Assembly (NCBI GenBank): GCA_027364875.1
Contig: DAHXON010000030.1
Coordinates: 1-35,435, forward strand
DNA length: 35,435 nucleotides
DNA from: Chloroflexota bacterium
Lineage (GTDB): Bacteria > Chloroflexota > Limnocylindria > Limnocylindrales > CSP1-4
Direction: 5' to 3'
The notes beneath the pieces were generated by a model that worked only from the letters and a program-made list of their open reading frames with translations, made no database searches and was not told the origin of the DNA. The translations under genes were made by a program, and so were the position numbers. This document shows, piece by piece, positions 8,816 to 17,664 of the stretch. Numbering within the stretch: the stretch's first letter is position 1; the number at the start of each line of letters is the position of its first letter.

Positions 8816-10003
8816 TCACGCGCCGGCCTCGATGCCTCGCGCGAGCAGCTCTTCGTATCTGGCCGGATCAACGTTTCCGCCACTCAGGACGCCGACCACG
8901 CGGCCATCCGCCGGCAGCTCCCCGACATGAAAGAGCCAGGCGGCGAGAGTGGTGGCCCCGGACGGTTCCAGGACCAGCCGAACCTCCCTGGCGGCGCGGA
9001 CCATGGCACGAGCAATCTCGTCCTCCTCCACGGCCACGATGGAGTCGAGGTGCCGGCTCAGGATCGCGAACGGGATGCGCCCGATGCTGGTTGTCCGCTG
9101 GCCGTCGGCGATCGTCCGGCCGACCGTCTCCGCAGGCCAGGTCGCGATCTCGCCGTGCGCAAGCGAGTCCCGAGCGTCGGCGGCGAGAGCGGGCTCCACG
9201 CCGATCACGCGCGCGTCGGGCCTGAGCGATTTGACGGCCACTGCCACTCCGCTGGCGATGCCGCCGCCGCCCACGGGGACGAGAACGGTGAGGGGCCGGC
9301 TGGTCGCGGCCGGGGCGGCGGCCGAGCTGGTGGTGGCCGAGCTGCCGCCGACTCCGGCGCGGGTCCCGCCTCGCGCTTCGATCGCGGCGACCTGCTCCAC
9401 GATCTCCAGGCCGATGGTCCCCTGCCCGATGATGGTCGCGGCGTCGTCGTACGGGTCGACGAGCGAAAGACCTTCCGTCCTGGCAAGCTCGGCGGCACGC
9501 GCGGCACGCTCCTGGCTCGAGGGACCCACGAAGACGATCTCGGCGCCGTCTTCGCGAACGCGGTCCACCTTGATCCGCGGAGCATCGGACGGCATCACGA
9601 TCACGGCCCGCACGCCCAGAAGTCGAGCGGCCCGGGCAACCCCCTGGGCGTGGTTTCCGCTCGAGTGCGCGACCACCCCGGCCGCGCGCCGATCGGCCGG
9701 CAGCGTGGCGATGTTGTAGTAGGCGCCGCGAAGCTTGAAAGCGCCGATCGGCTGGAGCGACTCCGGCTTGAGCCAGGCGCGCGTCCGGCCGAAAGGATCG
9801 CCTGCCTCCGGACGTCCGAAAGGCAACAGCGGCGTCCTTACCGCGACGCCGTCGAGGATCTCGGCGGCGCCCCGGATCGCCTCGAGGGTTACTCGATCAA
9901 CCTGGTGGAGGACTTCGAAAGACGTCGCTCCGCCGGAGGTCGCTCGGCTGGAGCTCGGTCCGCCGGAGGTCGATCCGCCGGAGCCGGCCGCTTCTCGTTT
10001 CAT
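8816..10003 (-). CDS. threonine/serine dehydratase-like PLP enzyme (fold type II)
   Basis: This belongs to the fold-type II PLP family of threonine ammonia-lyase (threonine to 2-oxobutyrate and ammonia) and serine racemase/dehydratase. The 395 residues show the Schiff-base motif GAFKLRGA (Lys90), the substrate loop SSGNHAQG (115-122), the PLP-phosphate loop VGGGGIASG (244-252) and a C-terminal VLSGGN (372-377). There is no C-terminal ACT domain, so it resembles the short catabolic TdcB or serine racemase type rather than feedback-regulated IlvA. Two low-complexity stretches are unusual: a Ser/Gly/Thr-rich N-terminus (about 5-28) and an Ala/Ser/Thr-rich insertion at about 211-236, just before the phosphate-binding loop. 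The start is the ATG at 10003; a longer frame upstream reads as Arg/Pro-rich and overlaps the neighbouring gene. Substrate preference is not decidable from sequence. Confidence 0.85.
   Translation of the reverse strand: MKREAAGSGGSTSGGPSSSRATSGGATSFEVLHQVDRVTLEAIRGAAEILDGVAVRTPLLPFGRPEAGDPFGRTRAWLKPESLQPIGAFKLRGAYYNIATLPADRRAAGVVAHSSGNHAQGVARAARLLGVRAVIVMPSDAPRIKVDRVREDGAEIVFVGPSSQERAARAAELARTEGLSLVDPYDDAATIIGQGTIGLEIVEQVAAIEARGGTRAGVGGSSATTSSAAAPAATSRPLTVLVPVGGGGIASGVAVAVKSLRPDARVIGVEPALAADARDSLAHGEIATWPAETVGRTIADGQRTTSIGRIPFAILSRHLDSIVAVEEDEIARAMVRAAREVRLVLEPSGATTLAAWLFHVGELPADGRVVGVLSGGNVDPARYEELLARGIEAGA
9929..9972. repeat. direct repeat in the dehydratase N-terminal coding region
   Basis: The 14-base sequence TCCGCCGGAGGTCG occurs at 9929-9942 and 9959-9972, a 30-base (10-codon) period. 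It encodes the Ser/Gly/Thr-rich N-terminal extension of the dehydratase-like protein. Confidence 0.7.
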
Positions 10004-10046
10004 TGAGTGAGGATAGCCGGAGTGGCATTTTGGCCCCTGCGCAGGT

Positions 10047-11350
10047 TCACTCAGCTGGGCCGACCCAGACCTGCGCTGCGTGGGTGGCGGGCCAGCCTTT
10101 GGTACCCGCGGCGAGCAGTCGCGGGGAGGCGGGCCGGTCCAGGATCGCGGCCATCCCGGCGCCGGAGAAGGATGCATCCTGGGGGAACCTGGTCCACGCC
10201 ATCCCGTCGCTCGAGCGCCAGACGACGGCCGAGCCGTTGCCCGCATCGGAGCGCCAGCCGTCGGCGACGAAGCCGCCGGCACCGTCCACCGCGATCGCCA
10301 TCATCACCATCTGGAGCCCGAAATTCGTGAGGGCGGGCTGGTCTGGCGCCACGCTCCAGCTGGAGCCGTCGGCGGAAGTCCACGCGGCCGCCGCCGTCTG
10401 ATCCACGTTCTCCCCGACGGCGGCGAAGACGCCCGCACCGAACGCGACCGCGAGCATTCGGCCGGCGGCGAGTGCCGGGCTCGTCACCGCGCTCCAGGTC
10501 GCGCCGGCGTTCGTGGAGCGCCACACTGCCGCGGCGCCACGGCGCTCGTCGCCTGAGATGCCGACAGCGACCACGGTGTTTCCATTAGCCGCGAGCCCCG
10601 TGACCTCGGTCGGAGGCGCGGCGGCGGGCAGTGGCACGCGATTCCAGCCCGCGCCGTCGTTCGACCGCCAGTCTTGACGGCCGTGGCCGACTCGGTGAAG
10701 CCAGCGGCAACGTAGCCGGTGGCGGTGGCGACGACCGCCGAGAGCTGCTCCGTGGAGCCGGCCGGCGGCCGGGCCAGAGTGCTCATCGACCACTCTCCGC
10801 CGGGGGTCATCCGCCAGACCGCGGCCGCTCCGGCGTTGCCGCCCACGGCGACCACGCCTTTCGGACCGCTCACCGCGGCTGCGATGTTGGAACCCTGGGG
10901 CGCGGGCAGGCTGTCGAGGCGCTGCCACTTGGCCGCGTCGGCGGAGAACCAGGCCGCGGCCTGCGACGGCGGCTGCTGCTGGCCGAGCGCCAGGAAGCCG
11001 CCGGGAGCGGGCACGAGCGCCTGGATGTACGTCCCGGTTATCGGATGGCAGGGCGAGCAGAAGGCCGGGGCGTTCGTCGGCAAGCCCTCGATCGTGACGG
11101 GTTGATCGACACGAGCCGCGATCCAGCCGGCGCCCGGGGACCCGCCCGACGACCCGGCCGGAGTCGACGCCAGAGCTGCCGCGGACCCGCCCGGCGACGG
11201 CGACTCACCCGGGGTGGACGCCCCGAGAACCGACTCCGAGCCTGGGGCAGATGCCGCGGGGCTTTGCGACAGGACGCTCGAACCGCAGGCCGCCGCGACC
11301 AGCGCCGTCGTTGCGGCGAGGACCAGCAGGCGTCGAAGGGAGCGCGTCAC
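10047..11350 (-). pseudogene. lipoprotein with repeated W-S-DG-W motifs, frameshifted
   Basis: The first reading frame starts with a GTG at 11350 (AGGAGG 8 bases upstream) and has a lipoprotein signal peptide ending in a lipobox-type AAAC at about residues 19-22, then a Pro/Ser/Gly-rich linker. About six related units follow, each near 50-60 residues, with the pattern A-V-W-x-S-x-D-G-x-x-W. Such units are typical of BNR/Ycf48-like beta-propellers exposed outside the cell. In mid-protein the motif continues in another frame: Ala-Val is in the first frame and Trp-Arg-Ser-Asn-Asp-Gly in the second, with five bases (10671-10675) between the Val and Trp codons. One missing base, or two extra, explains this. 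The second frame continues cleanly to the stop at 10047. Both halves look well conserved, so a sequencing or assembly error is as likely as a recent mutation. Intact, the protein would have about 434 residues. Function unknown. Confidence 0.7.
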
Positions 11351-11517
11351 ACCACCATCCTCCTGGCCGGACGCTACGCCGGCGCCGGGCCGTGGTCGAG
11401 CCGCGAGCCCTTCCGGCTCACGCGGCGGTACCGGGGCGGTCAGGGCTCGCGCCAGGCGAGCGACTCGGTGGGGCCCGATATCGTATTGGCGCCCAGCCGT
11501 GTCACAGGAGATCGAGG

Positions 11518-11853
11518 TTGAAGAAGATCGCGGCCTACTCTTCGTTCGAGGATCTCGACATTCGAGTCGGCCGGGTGCTCGAGGTCGAGGACGCGCGGAC
11601 TCGCAAGCCCACCTACCGGTTGACCATCGACTTCGGCGCCGAGATCGGCGTGAAACGCTCGTGCGGTGCTTACCGCAGCTACGCGCCGGAGGCCCTCGTC
11701 GGCCGGCAGGTGATCGCCGTGGTCAACCTGGGCCCCAAGCAGATGGGCCCCGAGATCTCGGAGGTCTTCGTCCTGGGGGTTGACAACGAGGCCGGCCACG
11801 TCGTCTTCCTGACGACGGAATCGGACGTCCCGTTAGGCAACCCGATCTACTGA
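11518..11853 (+). CDS. csaA: CsaA-like tRNA-binding-domain protein
   Basis: This 111-residue protein consists of one tRNA-binding OB-fold, as in CsaA and the C-terminus of methionyl-tRNA synthetase. Recognisable family features are FEDLDIRVGRV near the N-terminus, the RKPTYRLTIDFG strand, CGAYRSYAPEALVGRQV, NLGPKQMGPEISEVFVLG, and a short C-terminus ending GNPIY. CsaA proteins are small dimers that bind tRNA and have been credited with a secretion-chaperone role. The start is a TTG at 11518: AGGAG lies at 11506-11510 with ideal spacing, and the resulting length matches CsaA. Longer in-frame readings upstream are Arg/Pro-rich and lack this support. It is a single gene, divergent from the frameshifted lipoprotein and convergent with livF. 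Confidence 0.88.
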   Translation: MKKIAAYSSFEDLDIRVGRVLEVEDARTRKPTYRLTIDFGAEIGVKRSCGAYRSYAPEALVGRQVIAVVNLGPKQMGPEISEVFVLGVDNEAGHVVFLTTESDVPLGNPIY

Positions 11854-11888
11854 CCGGCGGCGAACGCCTGCCCCGCGCGAAGCCCGAG

Positions 11889-12694
11889 CTACGTGCCCAG
11901 GTAGGCCTTCTTGACCTCCTCGTTGCCGGCGAGCGCCTCCGCGCTGTCCGCCAGGACGATCTGCCCGGTCTGCAGGATGTAGCCGCGGCTGGCCACCTGG
12001 AGTGCCATCTGGGCGTTCTGCTCGACCAGCAGGATCGTGGTGCCCTGGCTGTTGATGTCGCGGATGATCGAGAAGATCTGCTCGACCAGAACGGGTGAGA
12101 GACCCATCGACGGCTCGTCGAGCAGCAGGAGCTTGGGCCTGGCCATGAGGGCGCGGCCGATGGCGAGCATCTGCTGCTCGCCGCCGGACAGCGTGCCGGC
12201 CGACTGATCGCGGCGCTCGCGCAGCCTCGGGAAGAGGCCGAAGACACGGTCGAAATCGGCGTTGACGGCCGAACGGTCGCGCCGGCTGTAGGCGCCCATC
12301 TGGAGGTTCTCGAGAACCGTGAGGCGGTTGAAGATGTGGCGTCCTTCCGGCGCGTGGCCGATGCCCTGGCGGACCAGCTTGTGCGCCGGGACCTCGGTGA
12401 TGTCGTGGCCGTCGAGCTCGATCCGGCCGGACCGCGGGTGCATCAACCCGGAGATTGTTCGCAGCGTCGTCGATTTGCCGGCCCCGTTGCTGCCCAGCAT
12501 CGTCACGATCTCGCCGTGCCTGACCTCCAGCGAAACGCCTCTCAAGGCCTGGATGGCGCCGTACGACGCCACGACCTCGGTGAGCTTCAGAAGTGGAGTC
12601 GTGCCCGAGGACACGCCACTGGGCAGAGCGGCGGTGGCGTCGGCGGTCGTGACGCCGGTCGGACCGGCCGCGGATCGCGGGCCGAATGGGATGT

Positions 12695-12698
<4 letters not shown>
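11889..12698 (-). CDS. livF: branched-chain amino acid ABC transporter ATPase LivF
   Basis: LivF is the second ATPase of the Liv/HAAT importer, which takes up branched-chain or other amino acids from a periplasmic-type binding protein. The 269 residues contain Walker A GSNGAGKST, the LSGGEQQMLAIGRA signature, Walker B LLLLDEPSMGLSP and the H-loop region LLVEQN. The PEGRHIF segment is typical of LivF. An N-terminal extension of about 35 residues rich in Gly/Ala/Thr precedes the ATPase core. The start ATG at 12698 overlaps the livG stop by four bases, implying translational coupling. It is the last gene of the operon and converges on csaA with 35 bases between the stops. Confidence 0.95.
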
Positions 12699-13746
<1,048 letters not shown>

Positions 13747-13750
<4 letters not shown>

Positions 13751-14940
13751 GCCTCGACGAGCTCCACGTTGGCCGCGTCCGCGTCCTCCACGTCGTGGAG
13801 CTCCTGTCTACGCCGCCTGCTTGGGAACAGGCCCTCGGGTCTCAGAAGCATCATCCCGACCAGGGCGAGGCCGTAGAGCAGGTACTGGTAGGTCAGGAAG
13901 TCCACGTGGCCGAATATGGGCAGGCCGTTCGGAAAGTACTGGCCGACGAAGACGTTGAGCTGCTTGAGGCCCTGGCTCTGGATCTCGTAGACGACGAACG
14001 CGCCGGCGGCCACGCCCCAGATGTTGCCCATGCCGCCCAGGACGACCATCGCGAGCACGGTGAAGCTGACCGTGAACCCGAACTGGGTCGGCGAGACGAT
14101 CGACAGCTTGGAGCTCAGGTAGACGCCCGCCAGTCCGGAGGTGGAGGCGCCGATGGCGAAGGCCAGCAGCTTGGTGGTGACGGTGTTGATGCCCATGCTC
14201 GCGGCCGCGAGCTCGTCCTCGCGAATCGCCATCCAGGCGCGGCCCAGCCGCGAATCCTGGAGTCGATATGCCAGGATCATCACGACGGAGATAATCGCGG
14301 CCACGGATATGTAGTACGGCCAGGGGTTGCCGAATCCATAGCTGCCCTGGAACAGACCCAGGTTGGGCAGGATGCCGCTCAAGTTGGGGATGGGCAGCGA
14401 CAGGTTGATCAGCGAGGGCTGGTAGAGCGCGGTTATGCCGTTGGTGCCGTTCGTGTACTGGTCGGAGTTCGTGAAGACGACCGGGACGATCTCGCCGAAG
14501 CCAAGCGTCACGATGGCCAGGTAGTCGCCGCGCAACCGAAGGGTCGGCGCACCGAGCAGGAGGCCGGCCATTGCCGCGACCGCGGCCCCAACCAGCAGCA
14601 TTACCCAGAAAGCCACGTGATTGCCCGAATACGGCGAGGCGCCGTAGGCGTAGGTGTAGGCGCCGATGGCGAAGAAGGCCGCGTAGCCCAGGTCCAGCAG
14701 CCCCGCAAGGCCGACGACCACGTTCAGGCCGATTGCCAGCAGGACCCACACGCCCGCCTGCGAGAAGCCGTCCACGAAGTCCGTCTGCGTGCCGAAGCCC
14801 GAGAAGGGCGGCGCGAGGACGATGAACGGGAGGATGGCGGTGACGATCGCCATGCCCACGACGACGGAGAAGGACTGATGGCGACCGAAGAAATGGCCAC
14901 CCCTGAACCGAGCCCAGGAGGCGCGCGCCGCGGCAGTCAT
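13747..14940 (-). CDS. livM: branched-chain amino acid ABC transporter permease LivM
   Basis: LivM is one of the two membrane permeases of the Liv importer. The 397 residues contain multiple hydrophobic helices and the family segments IGLNVVVGLAGLLDLGYAAFFAIGAYTYA, LRGDYLAIVTLGFGEI and RAWMAIREDELAAASMGIN (the EAA-like loop that contacts the ATPases). The ATG at 14940 overlaps the livH stop by four bases; reading further upstream in the same frame gives Arg/His-rich sequence inside livH, so I reject the longer version. The C-terminus is cytoplasmic, charged and Asp/Glu-rich. Confidence 0.94.
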
Positions 14941-15902
14941 GCTCGTTCCGCCACTTGCTGGCCCAGGATGCCGGTCGGCTTGAAGACCAGCACCAGGATG
15001 AGGATGGTGAAGACGATCGCCTCGCTCCACCTGGAGTAGCCGAGCTGCGAGCTGAAGACCTCGATGAAGGCGATCAGGAAGCCGCCGATCGCCGCGCCGG
15101 TGGTGTTCCCGATGCCACCCAGAACCGCGGCGGTGAAGGACTTCAGGCCGGCCTGGAAGCCGTTGTCGAACTTGGTCAGACCGTAGTTGAGGGTCCACGC
15201 GACGCCGGCCGCGCCCGCGAGAGCGGAGCCGATGAAGAAGGTCAGGGCGATCGTGGTGTTGATGTCCACGCCCATGAGTTGCGCCGCCTCACGGTCGATT
15301 GCCGTGGAGCGCATCGCTCGTCCGAGGTTCGTCCGCCTGACGAACACCTGGAGCGCCACCATCATGGCGACGGCGAGGACGACGATGAAGACGTGGACCC
15401 AGGTGACGGTCACGAGCGACGAAGTGACGGCGAAACCGCCGATCGCGAAGCTCGGGAGCTTGAACGAAAACCCGGCGAGCGGGTCGATCACCTGCGGGAC
15501 GTTGAAATACGCCGTCCCGTACAAGACCTGGATGATGTTCTGGAGGATGAAACTGACACCGATGGCGGTGATGAGGGGCGCCAGGCGCGGCGCTCTTCGA
15601 AGTGGCCGGTAGGCGAAGCGCTCGATCAGCACCCCGACGAGGCCCATGACCACCATCGAGAAGGCGAACATGAGGATTAGCAGCCCGACGAGCGCCACCG
15701 GGTCGTTGACCGTGTTCTGGACTCCTATGGTGGAAAGGAGCCACAGGGTCACGAATGAGCCGACCATGAACACGTCGCCGTGGGCGAAGTTGATGAGCTC
15801 GATGATGCCGTAGACCATCGTGTAGCCAAGCGCGATGAGCGCGTACATGGCACCGATGGTCAGGCCGTTTAGCAGCTGCTGGGTCAGGATCCCGGCGTCC
15901 AC
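14937..15902 (-). CDS. livH: branched-chain amino acid ABC transporter permease LivH
   Basis: LivH is the partner permease of LivM. The 321 residues, the normal length, begin with the characteristic QQLLNGLTIGAMYALIALG and include YGIIELINFAHGDVFM, RPLRRAPRLAPLITAIGVSF, the ATPase-contacting loop GRAMRSTAIDREAAQLMGVD, and GLKSFTAAVLGGIGN. About eight hydrophobic segments are visible. The start is a GTG at 15902 with GGAG 8 bases upstream. It is separated from livK by 101 bases containing a perfect hairpin, and overlaps livM by four bases. Confidence 0.94.
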   Translation of the reverse strand: MDAGILTQQLLNGLTIGAMYALIALGYTMVYGIIELINFAHGDVFMVGSFVTLWLLSTIGVQNTVNDPVALVGLLILMFAFSMVVMGLVGVLIERFAYRPLRRAPRLAPLITAIGVSFILQNIIQVLYGTAYFNVPQVIDPLAGFSFKLPSFAIGGFAVTSSLVTVTWVHVFIVVLAVAMMVALQVFVRRTNLGRAMRSTAIDREAAQLMGVDINTTIALTFFIGSALAGAAGVAWTLNYGLTKFDNGFQAGLKSFTAAVLGGIGNTTGAAIGGFLIAFIEVFSSQLGYSRWSEAIVFTILILVLVFKPTGILGQQVAERA

Positions 15903-15950
15903 GAGGTCGTCTCCAGGGTCGGGTTCGCTGTCAGAGCCCGACGGTGCTGG

Positions 15951-15978
15951 GGGGGCCGGAGATTGCTCCCCGGCCCCC
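15951..15978 (-). promoter_or_regulatory. intercistronic hairpin between livK and livH
   Basis: GGGGGCCGG (15951-15959) and CCGGCCCCC (15970-15978) form a perfect 9-bp GC stem with a 10-base loop. No T-run follows in the direction of transcription, so it is more likely a partial attenuator or mRNA-stabilising hairpin than a full terminator. Such a structure would keep the binding-protein mRNA more abundant than that of the permeases. Confidence 0.6.
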
Positions 15979-16003
15979 GATCATGTCGCGACTGCCCTCG
16001 CCT

Positions 16004-17323
16004 CTAGGAGGCGGAAGGCGCGGCCGCAGCTGGAGGCGCGGTGGTCGTCACTCCGCTGGTGAAGTCCTTCTGCTCGAAGAACGCCCAATCCTTGGTCGTC
16101 GGATCGAACTTGTAGTCGCTGATGATGTGCTGGCTGGTATCGCCGTTCGCATCGAAGGTGATGTTGCCCAGGACGGTATTGAAGGTGGGGGCCGGGGTCT
16201 GCCCGGTCACGTAGGCGCGCACCTTGGCGCGGTCCGGTCCGACGGCCTTCAGGGCCTGGAGGAGGATCTGGGTGCAGGCATAGCCGGAGGCACTGTATGC
16301 GCCCGCTTCGGAGCCGTACTTGGCCTTGTAGTCCGCGTCGAACTTGGCCTTGTCGGGGATCAAGGAGACCGCAGCCACGGTCATGTAGGTGCTGGGATCA
16401 CCGGCGGGGCCGGCCACGTTCAGGAACGAGTTGGCGGTTGCGGCCGAGCCGTCGCTGATGCCGTCGCCGCCGCCGAAGGGGATGTTGGCCATGCCGAGCT
16501 GGGCCATCTGCTTGCGCAGGAGGCCGCCGCCGGTGGCGGTCACGCCGCCGAAGTAGACGAACTGGGGGTTCTTGGCCTTGGCGGCCGTCAGCAGGGCCGT
16601 GAAGTCGGACTGGCCGCTCTTGCCCACGCCGTCATGGCCGACGACCGTGCCGCCCAGGGCCTTGAAGGTCGTTTCGAACTGATCGGCGAGACCCTTACCG
16701 TAGGTCTCGGTGTCGTCCACGATGTAGGCGGTGCGCGCACCGACCACGTTGTAGGCGATGTCGGCGCCGGCCTGGCCCTGGATGTCGTCGGTGGTGGCCA
16801 CGCGGACGTAGGCGATCTGGTCCGGATGGGTTGAGCGCAGCTGCAGGGCCGCGGCACCCTTGGTCAGACCGGGGTTGGTGTTGGCCGGGCTGCACTGGAG
16901 CAGGCCCGCCGCGTTGGAGACCGGGATCTCCGCCTGGGCGACGTTCGAGTTGAACGGGCCGACCACTCCGAAGACGGACGAATCGTTGACGAACTGGCCG
17001 ATGTTGGTGGCGCCCGTCTGAGGATCATGGACGCCGTTGAGGGCATCGTCTTTGGCCACGACCTTGATGGTGTAGCCCGGGACCGGGTTCTCCGCCACGG
17101 CAAGCTGGACGCCGTTGAGGGTCGGCTGGCCGTTCGGCGTTTCGGCGCCGGACAGCGGCAGGTCCACGCCGAGGGTGACCGTGGTGTTACCCGCCGGAGC
17201 CGGCGTGGCCGAAGATCCGGGAGCCGGCGTATTGCCGGCCGGCGACGGGGTCGAAGCTGCAGAGCTGCATGCTGACGCCACGATCGCCACGACTGCGAGA
17301 AGTGCTATGGGTCTGGGCTTCAT
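16004..17323 (-). CDS. livK: branched-chain amino acid ABC transporter substrate-binding lipoprotein
   Basis: This is the extracellular ligand-binding component of the Liv system (periplasmic-binding-protein family Peripla_BP_6). The 439 residues begin with a signal peptide and lipobox (VASAC), then a Pro/Ala/Thr/Gly-rich linker of about 30 residues, then the binding fold. Visible landmarks are LGVDLPLSGAETPNG, VFGVVGPFNSNVAQAEIPV and AYIVDDTETYGKGLADQFE. The C-terminus is Ala/Pro-rich. The ATG at 17323 is preferred over the ATG at 17332 because GGAGG lies 9 bases upstream of it and would be too close to the other. It is the first and probably most highly expressed gene of the liv operon. The ligand is likely a hydrophobic amino acid, but this family also binds amides and urea. 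Confidence 0.93.
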   Translation of the reverse strand: MKPRPIALLAVVAIVASACSSAASTPSPAGNTPAPGSSATPAPAGNTTVTLGVDLPLSGAETPNGQPTLNGVQLAVAENPVPGYTIKVVAKDDALNGVHDPQTGATNIGQFVNDSSVFGVVGPFNSNVAQAEIPVSNAAGLLQCSPANTNPGLTKGAAALQLRSTHPDQIAYVRVATTDDIQGQAGADIAYNVVGARTAYIVDDTETYGKGLADQFETTFKALGGTVVGHDGVGKSGQSDFTALLTAAKAKNPQFVYFGGVTATGGGLLRKQMAQLGMANIPFGGGDGISDGSAATANSFLNVAGPAGDPSTYMTVAAVSLIPDKAKFDADYKAKYGSEAGAYSASGYACTQILLQALKAVGPDRAKVRAYVTGQTPAPTFNTVLGNITFDANGDTSQHIISDYKFDPTTKDWAFFEQKDFTSGVTTTAPPAAAAPSAS

Positions 17324-17342
17324 GCGCCCCATCCTCCATCCA

Positions 17343-17423
17343 CCCGATATCGGGGAACTACCCGCGGAACCACCCGGCGGGTCGGGGATAGACCTATCCC
17401 ACGCGCAGGAGCTGCGTGGGTAG
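17343..17423 (-). promoter_or_regulatory. structured leader of livK with alternative hairpins
   Basis: Upstream of the livK ribosome site are several short palindromes: CCCGATATCGGG (17343-17354), ACCCGC/GCGGGT (17360-17365 with 17377-17382), GGGATAG-ac-CTATCCC (17385-17400) and CCCACGC/GCGTGGG (17398-17404 with 17414-17420). The last two share the three bases 17398-17400 and cannot both form fully. CTACCC (17358-17363) can also pair with GGGTAG (17418-17423), which competes with two of the stems. The layout suggests either a cis-acting RNA or clustered operators. No known riboswitch consensus is recognised. Confidence 0.45.
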
Positions 17424-17664
17424 AAGCCCTGGGCTCGCAGCAGGCCGGCCCAAAGGCTTGCTAAGTAGGTTACTCAACGTTTAGCGTCACGCAAGGGTTT
17501 GACACGCAACCGAAAGGTCGCGGACCTTCTTGGAACGTGCCTGTACCGAAGCGCGGCCCACCCGCGAGGACAGCCCGAGACGGTGTCCCGCGGACTGAGA
17601 CTGCCGCGCCGCGCCTGCTCGGGATCGCCGGGGCCGCCCGCCTGCCCGGGACCGCCGGGGCCGG
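17424..17664. other. intergenic region between the MFS gene and livK leader
   Basis: No gene is supported here. Sequence near 17465-17500 is less GC-rich than its surroundings. On the minus strand it offers a weak candidate livK promoter, TTGCGT, 16 bases, then TAACCT. The part at 17520-17664 is strongly GC-rich, and I see no clear terminator for the MFS gene. Confidence 0.3.
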
